Source of the DNA: Crotalaria pallida
Taxonomy: Eukaryota > Streptophyta > Magnoliopsida > Fabales > Fabaceae
Direction of reading: 5' to 3'
Assembly: GCA_037953625.1 (NCBI GenBank)
Contig: CM075649.1
Span: 68,851,290-68,915,289, forward strand
DNA length: 64,000 nucleotides
Shown here: piece after piece, positions 51,248 to 63,453 of the stretch
Numbering within the stretch: position 1 is the stretch's first letter
Layout: each line of letters begins with the position of its first letter
Position numbers and translations under genes: made by a program
The notes under the pieces: generated by a model
Database searches by the model: none
Told to the model about the DNA's origin: nothing
Seen by the model: only the letters and a program-made list of their open reading frames with translations

Positions 51248-52153
51248 TTTAGGATCATTCTAATGGTTCTTATAAGTCCAAATACATATTACTAGACCAT
51301 TCTAAGCCTTTAGAATACTCTCTTAACTATTCTACACTTGTTAGAACCTCCAAGGACTCATGCTACACGCTCTACGTCCCTTGGGGACTCAAGCATTGTT
51401 TAGGATCATTCTAATGGTTCTTATAAGTCCAAATACATATTCCTAGAACATTCTAAGCCTTTAGAATACTCTCTTAACTATTCTACACTTGTTAGAACCT
51501 CCAAGGACTCATGCTACACGCTCTACGTCCCTTGGGGACTCAAGCATTGTTTAGGATCATTCTAATGGTTCTTATAAATCCAAATACATATTCCTAGACC
51601 ATTCTAAGCCTTTAGAATACTCTCTTAACCATTCTACACTTGTTAGAACCTCCAAGGACTCATGCTACACGCTCTACGTCCCTTGGGGACTCAAGCATTG
51701 TTTAGGATCATTCTAATGGTTCTTATAAGTCCAAATACATATTCCTAGAACATTCTAAGCCTTTAGAATACTCTCTTAACCATTCTACACTTGTTAGAAC
51801 CTCCAAGGACTCATGCGACACGCTCTACGTTCCTTGGGGACTCAAGCATTGTTTAGGATCATTCTAATGGTTCTTATAAGTCCAAATACATATTCCTAGA
51901 ACATTCTAAGCCTTTAGAATACTCTCTTAACTATTCTACACTTGTTAGAACCTCCAAGGACTCATGCTACACGCTCCACGTCCCTTGGGGACTCAAGCAT
52001 TGTTTAGGATCATTCTAATGGTTCTTATAAATCCAAATACATATTCCTAGACCATTCTAAGCCTTTAGAATACTCTCTTAACCATTCTACACTTGTTAGA
52101 ACCTCCAAGGACTCATGCTACACGCTCTACGTCCCTTGGGGACTCAAGCATTG

Positions 52154-53055
52154 TTTAGGATCATTCTAATGGTTCTTATAAGTCCTAATACACATTCCTA
52201 GACCATTCTAAGCCTTTAGAATACTCTGTTAACCATTCAACACTTGTTAGAACATCCAAGGACTCGTGCTACACCCTCTACGTCCCTTGGTGTACCAAGC
52301 AATGTTTCGGATCATTCTAATGGTTCTTATAAGTCCTAATACACATTCCTAGATTCTAAGCCTTTAGAATACTCTCTTAACCATTATACAGTTGTTAAAC
52401 CTCCAAGGACTCATGCTACACCCTCTACGTCCCTTGAGGACTCAAGTATTGTTTAGGATCATTCTAATGGTTCTTATAAGTCCTAATACACATTCCTAGA
52501 CCATTCTAAGCCTTTAGAATACTCTCTTAACCATTCTACACTTGTTAGAACATCCAAGGACTCGTGCTACACCCTCTACGTCCCTTGGTGTACCAAGCAA
52601 TGTTTAGGATCATTCTAATGGTTCTTATAAGTCCTGATACACCTTCCTAGACCATTCTAAGCCTTTAGAATACTCTCTTAACCATTCTACACTTGTTAGA
52701 ACCTCCAAGGACTCATGCTACACCCTCTACGTCCCTTGGGGACTCAAGAAATGTTTAGGATCATTCTAATGGTTCATATAAGTCCAAATACATATTCCTT
52801 GACCATTCTAAGCCTTTAGAATACTCTCTTAACCATTCTACACTTGTTATAACCTCCCAGGACTCGTGCTAAACCCTCTACGTCCTTTGGGGTACCAACC
52901 AATGTTTAGGATCATTCTAATGGTTCTTATAAGTGCTAATACACATTCCTAGACCATTATAGGCCTTTAGAATACTCTCTTAACCATTCTACACTTGTTA
53001 GAACCTCCAAGGACTCATGCGACACGCTCTACTTCCCTTGGGGACTCAAGAATTA
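52154..53055 (+). repeat. Region C core copy 4
   Basis: Full core, duplicate of copy 3 at offset 1808 bp, with the same private 'gctaaaccc' and 'acagttg' changes. Confidence 0.85.
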
Positions 53056-54263
53056 TTTAGGATCATTCTAATGGTTCTTATAAGTCCAAATACATATTAC
53101 TAGACCATTCTAAGCCTTTAGAATACTCTCTTAACTATTCTACACTTGTTAGAACCTCCAAGGACTCATGCTACACGCTCTACGTCCCTTGGGGACTCAA
53201 GCATTGTTTAGGATCATTCTAATGGTTCTTATAAGTCCAAATACATATTCCTAGAACATTCTAAGCCTTTAGAATACTCTCTTAACTATTCTACACTTGT
53301 TAGAACCTCCAAGGACTCATGCTACACGCTCTACGTCCCTTGGGGACTCAAGCATTGTTTAGGATCATTCTAATGGTTCTTATAAATCCAAATACATATT
53401 CCTAGACCATTCTAAGCCTTTAGAATACTCTCTTAACCATTCTACACTTGTTAGAACCTCCAAGGACTCATGCTACACGCTCTACGTCCCTTGGGGACTC
53501 AAGCATTGTTTAGGATCATTCTAATGGTTCTTATAAGTCCAAATACATATTCCTAGAACATTCTAAGCCTTTAGAATACTCTCTTAACCATTCTACACTT
53601 GTTAGAACCTCCAAGGACTCATGCGACACGCTCTACGTTCCTTGGGGACTCAAGCATTGTTTAGGATCATTCTAATGGTTCTTATAAGTCCAAATACATA
53701 TTACTAGACCATTCTAAGCCTTTAGAATACTCTCTTAACCATTCTACACTTGTTAGGACCTCCAAGGACTCATGCGACACGCTCTACTTCCCTTGGGGAC
53801 TCAAGCATTATTTAGGATCATTCTAATGGTTCTTATAAGTCCAAATACATATTACTAGACCATTCTAAGCCTTTAGAATACTCACTTAACCATTCTACAC
53901 TTGTTAGAACCTCCAAGGACTCATGCGACACGCTCTACTTCCCTTGGGGACTCAAGCATTATTTAGGATCATTCTAATGGTTCTTATAAGTCCAAATACA
54001 TATTCCTAGAACATTCTAAGCCTTTAGAATACTCTCTTAACTATTCTACACTTGTTAGAACCACCAAGGACTCGTGCTACACCCTCTACGTCACTTGGGG
54101 ACTCAAGCATTGTTTAGGATCATTCTAATGGTTCATATAAGTCCAAATACATATTCCTAGACCATTCAAAGCCTTTAGAATACTCTCTTCACCATTCTAC
54201 ACTTGTTAGAACCTCCAAGGACTCGTGCTACACCCTCTACGTCACTTGGGGTACCGAGCAATG

Positions 54264-55165
54264 TTTAGGATCATTCTAATGGTTCTTATAAGTCCTAATA
54301 CACATTCCTAGACCATTCTAAGCCTTTAGAATACTCTGTTAACCATTCAACACTTGTTAGAACATCCAAGGACTCGTGCTACACCCTCTACGTCCCTTGG
54401 TGTACCAAGCAATGTTTCGGATCATTCTAATGGTTCTTATAAGTCCTAATACACATTCCTAGATTCTAAGCCTTTAGAATACTCTCTTAACCATTATACA
54501 CTTGTTAAACCTCCAAGGACTCATGCTACACCCTCTACGTCCCTTGAGGACTCAAGTATTGTTTAGGATCATTCTAATGGTTCTTATAAGTCCTAATACA
54601 CATTCCTAGACCATTCTAAGCCTTTAGAATACTCTCTTAACCATTCTACACTTGTTAGAACATCCAAGGACTCGTGCTACACCCTCTACGTCCCTTGGTG
54701 TACCAAGCAATGTTTAGGATCATTCTAATGGTTCTTATAAGTCCTGATACACCTTCCTAGACCATTCTAAGCCTTTAGAATACTCTCTTAACCATTCTAC
54801 ACTTGTTAGAACCTCCAAGGACTCATGCTACACCCTCTACGTCCCTTGGGGACTCAAGAAATGTTTAGGATCATTCTAATGGTTCATATAAGTCCAAATA
54901 CATATTCCTTGACCATTCTAAGCCTTTAGAATACTCTCTTAACCATTCTACACTTGTTATAACCTCCCAGGACTCGTGCTACACCCTCTACGTCCTTTGG
55001 GGTACCAACCAATGTTTAGGATCATTCTAATGGTTCTTATAAGTGCTAATACACATTCCTAGACCATTATAGGCCTTTAGAATACTCTCTTAACCATTCT
55101 ACACTTGTTAGAACCTCCAAGGACTCATGCGACACGCTCTACTTCCCTTGGGGACTCAAGAATTA
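54264..55165 (+). repeat. Region C core copy 5
   Basis: Full core with 'cctgatacacc' and 'cctcccagg'. Preceded by the 'attcaaagcc' monomer. Confidence 0.85.
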
Positions 55166-55618
55166 TTTAGGATCATTCTAATGGTTCTTATAAGTCCAAA
55201 TACATATTACTAGACCATTCTAAGCCTTTAGAATACTCTCTTAACTATTCTACACTTGTTAGAACCTCCAAGGACTCATGCTACACGCTCTACGTCCCTT
55301 GGGGACTCAAGCATTATTTAGGATCATTCTAATGGTTCTTATAAGTCCAAATACATATTCCTAGAACATTCTAAGCCTTTAGAATACTCTCTTAACTATT
55401 CTACACTTGTTAGAACCACCAAGGACTCGTGCTACACCCTCTACGTCACTTGGGGACTCAAGCATTGTTTAGGATCATTCTAATGGTTCATATAAGTCCA
55501 AATACATATTCCTAGACCATTCAAAGCCTTTAGAATACTCTCTTCACCATTCTACACTTGTTAGAACCTCCAAGGACTCGTGCTACACCCTCTACGTCAC
55601 TTGGGGTACCGAGCAATG

Positions 55619-56520
55619 TTTAGGATCATTCTAATGGTTCTTATAAGTCCTAATACACATTCCTAGACCATTCTAAGCCTTTAGAATACTCTGTTAACCA
55701 TTCAACACTTGTTAGAACATCCAAGGACTCGTGCTACACCCTCTACGTCCCTTGGTGTACCAAGCAATGTTTCGGATCATTCTAATGGTTCTTATAAGTC
55801 CTAATACACATTCCTAGATTCTAAGCCTTTAGAATACTCTCTTAACCATTATACACTTGTTAAACCTCCAAGGACTCATGCTACACCCTCTACGTCCCTT
55901 GAGGACTCAAGTATTGTTTAGGATCATTCTAATGGTTCTTATAAGTCCTAATACACATTCCTAGACCATTCTAAGCCTTTAGAATACTCTCTTAACCATT
56001 CTACACTTGTTAGAACATCCAAGGACTCGTGCTACACCCTCTACGTCCCTTGGTGTACCAAGCAATGTTTAGGATCATTCTAATGGTTCTTATAAGTCCT
56101 GATACACCTTCCTAGACCATTCTAAGCCTTTAGAATACTCTCTTAACCATTCTACACTTGTTAGAACCTCCAAGGACTCATGCTACACCCTCTACGTCCC
56201 TTGGGGACTCAAGAAATGTTTAGGATCATTCTAATGGTTCATATAAGTCCAAATACATATTCCTTGACCATTCTAAGCCTTTAGAATACTCTCTTAACCA
56301 TTCTACACTTGTTATAACCTCCCAGGACTCGTGCTACACCCTCTACGTCCTTTGGGGTACCAACCAATGTTTAGGATCATTCTAATGGTTCTTATAAGTG
56401 CTAATACACATTCCTAGACCATTATAGGCCTTTAGAATACTCTCTTAACCATTCTACACTTGTTAGAACCTCCAAGGACTCATGCGACACGCTCTACTTC
56501 CCTTGGGGACTCAAGAATTA
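55619..56520 (+). repeat. Region C core copy 6
   Basis: Full core, duplicate of copy 5 at offset 1355 bp. It is followed by the longest spacer in the window (13 monomers). Confidence 0.85.
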
Positions 56521-58483
56521 TTTAGGATCATTCTAATGGTTCTTATAAGTCCAAATACATATTACTAGACCATTCTAAGCCTTTAGAATACTCTCTTAAC
56601 TATTCTACACTTGTTAGAACCTCCAAGGACTCATGCTACACGCTCTACGTCCCTTGGGGACTCAAGCATTATTTAGGATCATTCTAATGGTTCTTATAAG
56701 TCCAAATACATATTCCTAGAACATTCTAAGCCTTTAGAATACTCTCTTAACTATTCTACACTTGTTAGAACCTCCAAGGACTCATGCTACACGCTCTACG
56801 TCCCTTGGGGACTCAAGCATTGTTTAGGATCATTCTAATGGTTCTTATAAATCCAAATACATATTCCTAGACCATTCTAAGCCTTTAGAATACTCTCTTA
56901 ACCATTCTACACTTGTTAGAACCTCCAAGGACTCATGCTACACGCTCTACGTCCCTTGGGGACTCAAGCATAGTTTAGGATCATTCTAATGGTTCTTATA
57001 AGTCCAAATACATATTCCTAGAACATTCTAAGCCTTTAGAATACTCTCTTAACCATTCTACACTTGTTAGAACCTCCAAGGACTCATGCTACACGCTCTA
57101 CGTTCCTTGGGGACTCAGGCATTGTTTAGGATCATTCTAATGGTTCTTATAAGTCCAAATACATATTACTAGACCATTCTAAGCCTTTAGAATACTCTCT
57201 TAACCATTCTACACTTGTTAGAACCTCCAAGGACTCATGCGACACGCTCTACTTCCCTTGGGGACTCAAGCATTATTTAGGATCATTCTAATGGTTCTTA
57301 TAAGTCCAAATACATATTACTAGACCATTCTAAGCCTTTAGAATACTCTCTTAACTATTCTACACTTGTTAGAACCTCCAAGGACTCATGCTACACGCTC
57401 TACGTCCCTTGGGGACTCAAGAATTGTTTAGGATCATTCTAATGGTTCTTATAAGTCCAAATACATATTCCTAGACCATTCTAAGCCTTTAGAATACTCT
57501 CATAAGTATTCTACACTTGTTAGAACCTCCAAGGACTCATGCTACACGCTCTACGTCCCTTGGGGACTCAAGCATTGTTTAGGATCATTCTAATGGTTCT
57601 TATAAGTCCAAATACATATTCCTAGAACATTCTAAGCCTTTAGAATACTCTCTTAACTATTCTACACTTGTTAGAACCTCCAAGGACTCATGCTACACGC
57701 TCTACGTCCCTTGGGGACTCAAGCATTGTTTAGGATCATTCTAATGGTTCTTATAAATCCAAATACATATTCCTAGACCATTCTAAGCCTTTAGAATACT
57801 CTCTTAACTATTCTACACTTGTTAGAACCTCCAAGGACTCATGCTACACGCTCTACGTCCCTTGGGGACTCAAGCATTGTTTAGGATCATTCTAATGGTT
57901 CTTATAAGTCCAAATACATATTCCTAGAACATTCTAAGCCTTTAGAATACTCTCTTAACCATTCTACACTTGTTAGAACCTCCAAGGACTCATGCTACAC
58001 ACTCTACGTTCCTTGGGGACTCAAGCATTGTTTAGGATAATTCTAATGGTTCTTATAAGTCCAAATACATATTACTAGACCATTCTAAGCCTTTAGAATA
58101 CTCTCTTAACCATTCTACACTTGTTAGAACCTCCAAGGACTAATGCTACACGCTCTACGTCCCTTGGGGACTCAAGCATTGTTTAGGATCATTCTAATGG
58201 TTCTTATAAGTCCAAATACATATTCCTAGAACATTCTAAGCCTTTAGAATACTCTCTTAACTATTCTACACTTGTTAGAACCTCCAAGGACTCATGCTAC
58301 ACGCTCTACGTCCCTTGGGGACTCAAGCATTGTTTAGGATCATTCTAATGGTTCATATAAGTCCAAATACATATTCCTAGACCATTCAAAGCCTTTAGAA
58401 TACTCTCTTCACCATTCTACACTTGTTAGAACCTCCAAGGACTCGTGCTACACCCTCTACGTCACTTGGGGTACCGAGCAATG
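56521..58483 (+). repeat. Longest spacer: 13 non-core monomers
   Basis: Runs of the near-uniform monomer 'catgctacacgctctacgtcccttggggactcaagcattg', with 'tcctagaac', 'tcctagacc' or 'tactagacc', and 'cttaactattc' or 'cttaaccattc'. Local one-off variants are 'caagcatagttt' (56970), 'ctcaggcattg' (57115), 'ctcataagtattc' (57490) and 'ggataattc' (58036). It ends with the 'attcaaagcc' monomer. No indel occurs in it. Confidence 0.82.
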
Positions 58484-59385
58484 TTTAGGATCAGTCTAAT
58501 GGTTCTTATAAGTCCTAATACACATTCCTAGACCATTCTAAGCCTTTAGAATACTCTGTTAACCATTCAACACTTGTTAGAACATCCAAGGACTCGTGCT
58601 ACACCCTCTACGTCCCTTGGTGTACCAAGCAATGTTTCGGATCATTCTAATGGTTCTTATAAGTCCTAATACACATTCCTAGATTCTAAGCCTTTAGAAT
58701 ACTCTCTTAACCATTATACACTTGTTAAACCTCCAAGGACTCATGCTACACCCTCTACGTCCCTTGAGGACTCAAGTATTGTTTAGGATCATTCTAATGG
58801 TTCTTATAAGTCCTAATACACATTCCTAGACCATTCTAAGCCTTTAGAATACTCTCTTAACCATTCTACACTTGTTAGAACATCCAAGGACTCGTGCTAC
58901 ACCCTCTACGTCCCTTGGTGTACCAAGCAATGTTTAGGATCATTCTAATGGTTCTTATAAGTCCTAATACACCTTCCTAGACCATTCTAAGCCTTTAGAA
59001 TACTCTCTTAACCATTCTACACTTGTTAGAACCTCCAAGGACTCATGCTACACCCTCTACGTCCCTTGGGGACTCAAGAAATGTTTAGGATCATTCTAAT
59101 GGTTCATATAAGTCCAAATACATATTTCTTTACCATTCTAAGCCTTTAGAATACTCTCTTAACCATTCTACACTTGTTATAACCTCCAAGGACTCGTGCT
59201 ACACCCTCTACGTCCTTTGGGGTACCAACCAATGTTTAGGATCATTCTAATGGTTCTTATAAGTGCTAATACACATTCCTAGACCATTATAGGCCTTTAG
59301 AATACTCTCTTAACCATTCTACACTTGTTAGAACCTCCAAGGACTCATGCGACACGCTCTACTTCCCTTGGGGACTCAAGAATTA
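58484..59385 (+). repeat. Region C core copy 7
   Basis: Full core, with 'cctaatacacc' instead of 'cctgatacacc' and 'catatttctttacc' in place of 'catattccttgacc'. 'ggatcagtc' near 58490 is private. Confidence 0.84.
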
Positions 59386-59836
59386 TTTAGGATCATTCTA
59401 ATGGTTCTTATAAGTCCAAATACATATTCCTAGAACATTCTAAGCCTTTAGAATACTCTCTTAACCATTCTACACTTGTTAGAACCTCCAAGGACTCATG
59501 CTACACCCTCTTCGTCACTTGGGGACTCAAGAAATGTTTAGGATCATTCTAATGGTTCATATAAGTCCAAATACATATTTCTTTACCATTCTAAGCCTTT
59601 AGAATACTCTCTTAACCATTCTACACTTGTTATAACCTCCAAGGACTCGTGCTACACCCTCTACGTCCTTTGGGGTACCAACCAATGTTTAGGATCATTC
59701 TAATGGTTCTTATAAGTGCTAATACACATTCCTAGACCATTATAGGCCTTTAGAATACTCTCTTAACCATTCTACACTTGTTAGAACCTCCAAGGACTCA
59801 TGCGACACGCTCTACTTCCCTTGGGGACTCAAGAAT
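59070..59836 (+). repeat. Three-monomer (453-bp) duplication of the core end
   Basis: 'catatttctttacc' (59121/59574), 'accaaccaatg', 'attataggcc' and 'gcgacacgc...caagaattattt' occur twice, 453 bp apart. The last two core monomers plus one linking monomer ('ctcttcgtcacttgg') were therefore copied locally. Confidence 0.84.
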
Positions 59837-60131
59837 TATTTAGGATCATTCTAATGGTTCTTATAAGTCCAAATACATATTCCTAGAACATTCTAAGCCT
59901 TTAGAATACTCTCTTAACCATTCTACACTTGTTAGAACTTCCAAGGACTCATGCTACACCCTCTTCGTCACTTGGGGACTCAAGCATTGTTTAGGATCAT
60001 TCTAATGGTTCTTATAAGTCCAAATACATATTACTAGACCATTCTAAGCCTTTAGAATACTCTCTTAACCATTCTACACTTGTTAGAACCTCCAAGGACT
60101 CATGCGACACGCTCTACTTCCCTTGGGGACT

Positions 60132-60150
60132 CAAGCATTTTTAGGATCAT
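60132..60150 (+). repeat. 1-bp deletion at monomer boundary ('gcatttttagg')
   Basis: 'gcattatttagg' has become 'gcatttttagg', shortening the monomer by one base. The identical change recurs at about 63903, so the two are probably copies of one event. Confidence 0.75.
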
Positions 60151-60894
60151 TCTAATGGTTCTTATAAGTCCAAATACATATTAGTAGACCATTCTAAGCC
60201 TTTAGAATACTCTCTTAACTATTCTACACTTGTTAGAACCTCCAAGGACTCATGCTACACGCTCTACGTCCCTTGGGGACTCAAGCATTGTTTAGGATCA
60301 TTCTAATGGTTCTTATAAGTCCAAATACATATTCCTAGAACATTCTAAGCCTTTAGAATACTCTCTTAACTATTCTACACTTGTTAGAACCTCCAAGGAC
60401 TCATGCTACACGCTCTACGTCCCTTGGGGACTCAAGCATTGTTTAGGATCCTTCTAATGGTTCTTATAAATCCAAATACATATTCCTAGACCATTCTAAG
60501 CCTTTAGAATACTCTCTTAACCATTCTACACTTGTTAGAACCTCCAAGGACTCATGCTACACGCTCTACGTCCCTTGGGGACTCAAGCATTGTTTAGGAT
60601 TATTCTAATGGTTCTTATAAGTCCAAATACATATTCCTAGAACATTCTAAGCCTTTAGAATACTCTCTTAACTATTCTACACTTGTTAGAACCTCCAAGG
60701 ACTCATGCTACACGCTCTACATCCATTGGGGACTCAAGCATTGTTTAGGGTCATTCTAATGGTTCATATAAGTCCAAATACATATTCCTAGACCATTCAA
60801 AGCCTTTAGAATACTCTCTTCACCATTCTACACTTGTTAGAACCTCCAAGGACTCGTGCTACACCCTCTACGTCACTTGGGGTACCGAGCAATG

Positions 60895-61796
60895 TTTAGG
60901 ATCATTCTAATGGTTCTTATAAGTCCTAATACACATTCCTAGACCATTCTAAGCCTTTAGAATACTCTGTTAACCATTCAACACTTGTTAGAACATCCAA
61001 GGACTCGTGCTACACCCTCTACGTCCCTTGGTGTACCAAGCAATGTTTCGGATCATTCTAATGGTTCTTATAAGTCCTAATACACATTCCTTGATTCTAA
61101 GCCTTTAGAATACTCTCTTAACCATTATACACTTGTTAAACCTCCAAGGACTCATGCTACACCCTCTACGTCCCTTGAGGACTCAAGTATTGTTTAGGAT
61201 CATTCTAATGGTTCTTATAAGTCCTAATACACATTCCTAGACCATTCTAAGCCTTTAGAATACTCTCTTAACCATTCTACACTTGTTAGAACATCCAAGG
61301 ACTCGTGCTACACCCTCTACGTCCCTTGGTGTACCAAGCAATGTTTAGGATCATTCTAATGGTTTTTACAAGTCCTAATACACCTTCCTAGACCATTCTA
61401 AGCCTTTAGAATACTCTCTTAACCATTCTACACTTGTTAGAACCTCCAAGGACTCATGCTACACCCTCTACGTCCCTTGGGGACTCAAGAAATGTTTAGG
61501 ATCTTTCTAATGGTTCATATAAGTCCAAATACATATTCCTTGACCATTCTAAGCCTTTAGAATACTCTATTAACCATTCTACACTTGTTATAACCTCCAA
61601 GGACTCGTGCTACACCCTCTACGTCCTTTGGGGTACCAACCAATGTTTAGGATCATTCTAATGGTTCTTATAAGTGCTAATACACATTCCTAGACCATTA
61701 TAGGCCTTTAGAATACTCTCTTAACCATTCTACACTTGTTAGAACCTCCAAGGACTCATGCGACACGCTCTACTTCCCTTGGGGACTCAAGAATTA
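60895..61796 (+). repeat. Region C core copy 8
   Basis: Full core with private changes 'ccttgattctaag' (61090), 'ggtttttacaag' (61362), 'ggatctttc' (61500) and 'ctctattaacc'. Followed by a five-monomer spacer. Confidence 0.84.
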
Positions 61797-62551
61797 TTTA
61801 GGATCGTTCTAATGGTTCTTATAAGTCCAAATACATATTCCTAGACCATTCTAAGCCTTTAGAATACACTCTTAACCATGCTACACTTGTTAGAACCTCC
61901 AAGGACTTGTGCTACACCCTCTACGTCACTTGGGGTACCGAGCAATGTTTAGGATCATTCTAATGGTTCTTATAAGTCCTAATACACATTCCTAGACCAT
62001 TCTAAGCCTTTAGAATACTCTCTTAACCATTCTACACTTGTTAGAACCTCCAAGGACTCATGCTACACGCTCTACGTTCCTTGGGGACTCAAGCATTGTT
62101 TAGGATCATTCTAATGGTTCTTATAAGTCCAAATACATATTACTAGACCATTCTAAGCCTTTAGAATACTCTCTTAACTATTCTACACTTGTTAGAACCT
62201 CCAAGGACTCATGCTACACGCTCTACGTCCCTTGGGGACTCAAGCATTGTTTAGGATCATTCTAATGGTTCTTATAACTCCAAATACATATTCCTAGAAC
62301 ATTCTAAGCCTTTAGAATACTCTCTTAACTATTCTACACTTGTTAGAACCTCCAAGGACTCATGCTACACGCTCTACGTCCCTTGGGGACTCAAGCATTG
62401 TTTAGGATCATTCTAATGGTTCATATAAGTCCAAATACATATTCCTAGACCATTCAAAGCCTTTAGAATACTCTCTTCACCATTCTACACTTGTTAGAAC
62501 CTCCAAGGACTCTTGCTACACCCTCTACGTCACTTGGGGTACCGAGCAATG

Positions 62552-63453
62552 TTAAGGATCATTCTAATGGTTCTTATAAGTCCTAATACACATTCCTAGA
62601 CCATTCTAAGCCTTTAGAATACTCTGTTAACCATTCAACACTTGTTAGAACATCCAAGGACTCGTGCTACACCCTCTACGTCCCTTGGTGTACCAAGCAA
62701 TGTTTCGGATCATTCTAATGGTTCTTATAAGTCCTAATACACATTCCTAGATTCTAAGCCTTTAGAATACTCTCTTAACCATTATACACTTGTTAAACCT
62801 CCAAGGACTCATGCTACACCCTCTACGTCCCTTGAGGACTCAAGTATTGTTTAGGATCATTCTAATGGTTCTTATAAGTCCTAATACACATTCCTAGACC
62901 ATTCTAAGCCTTTAGAATACTCTCTTAACCATTCTACACTTTTTAGAACATCCAAGGACTCGTGCTACACCCTCTACGTCCCTTGGTGTACCAAGCAATG
63001 TTTAGGATCATTCTAATGGTTCTTTTAAGTCCTAATACACCTTCCTAGACCATTCTAAGCCTTAAGAATACTCTCTTAACCATTCTACACTTGTTAGAAC
63101 ATCCAAGGACTCATGCTACACCCTCTACGTCCCTTGGGGACTCAAGAAATGTTTAGGATCATTCTAATGGTTCATATAAGTCCAAATACATATTCCTTGA
63201 CCATTCTAAGCCTTTAGAATACTCTCTTAACCATTCTACACTTGTTATAACCTCCAAGGACTCGTGCTACACCCTCTACGTCCTTTGGGGTACCAACCAA
63301 TGTTTAGGATCATTCTAATGGTTCTTATAAGTGCTAATACACATTCCTAGACCATTATAGGCCTTTAGAATACTCTCTTAACCATTCTACACTTGTTAGA
63401 ACCTCCAAGGACTCATGCGACACGCTCTACTTCCCTTGGGGACTCAAGAATTA
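62552..63453 (+). repeat. Region C core copy 9
   Basis: Full core with private changes 'gttaaggatc' (62551), 'acactttttagaac' (62938), 'ggttcttttaag' and 'gccttaagaat' (63060). Not followed by another core within the window. Confidence 0.84.

Larger units (their letters stand above)
50087..53702 (+). repeat. Tandem duplication, offset 1808 bp (12 monomers minus 4 bp)
   Basis: Units 50087-51894 and 51895-53702. Identity runs from 50024/51832 to 51894/53702. Shared private variants are 'cgctccacgtcc' (50164/51972), 'ttatacagttgtt' and 'gtgctaaaccc' (51061/52869 at 'ctaaac'). The duplication copied one core and one spacer together. Confidence 0.87.
53943..56770 (+). repeat. Tandem duplication, offset 1355 bp (9 monomers minus 4 bp)
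   Basis: About 53943-55415 matches about 55298-56770. Shared landmarks include 'agaaccaccaaggactcg' (54061/55416) and the 'attcaaagcc' monomer. It covers one core plus a three-monomer spacer, the same nine-monomer length as the interval between core copies 2 and 3. Confidence 0.84.
25818..62822 (+). repeat. Seventeen dispersed 147-bp monomers
   Basis: These monomers share two linked deletions: 'cctagattctaag' for 'cctagaccattctaag' (-3) and 'ttgttaaacctcc' for 'ttgttaaaacctcc' (-1). Nearly all also start 'tttcggatc' in place of 'tttaggatc', and all carry 'cattataca' and end CTTGAG-GA-CTCAAG/CTCAATT. The deletion lies at about 25860, 27058, 36247, 36544, 43013, 43312, 44969, 45569, 46777, 49188, 50539, 52349, 54459, 55815, 58679, 61090 and 62746. 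Two further monomers (about 34590 and 41355) have only the -3 change and keep AAAA, so the 3-bp deletion probably came first. None occurs in region A. Confidence 0.88.
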
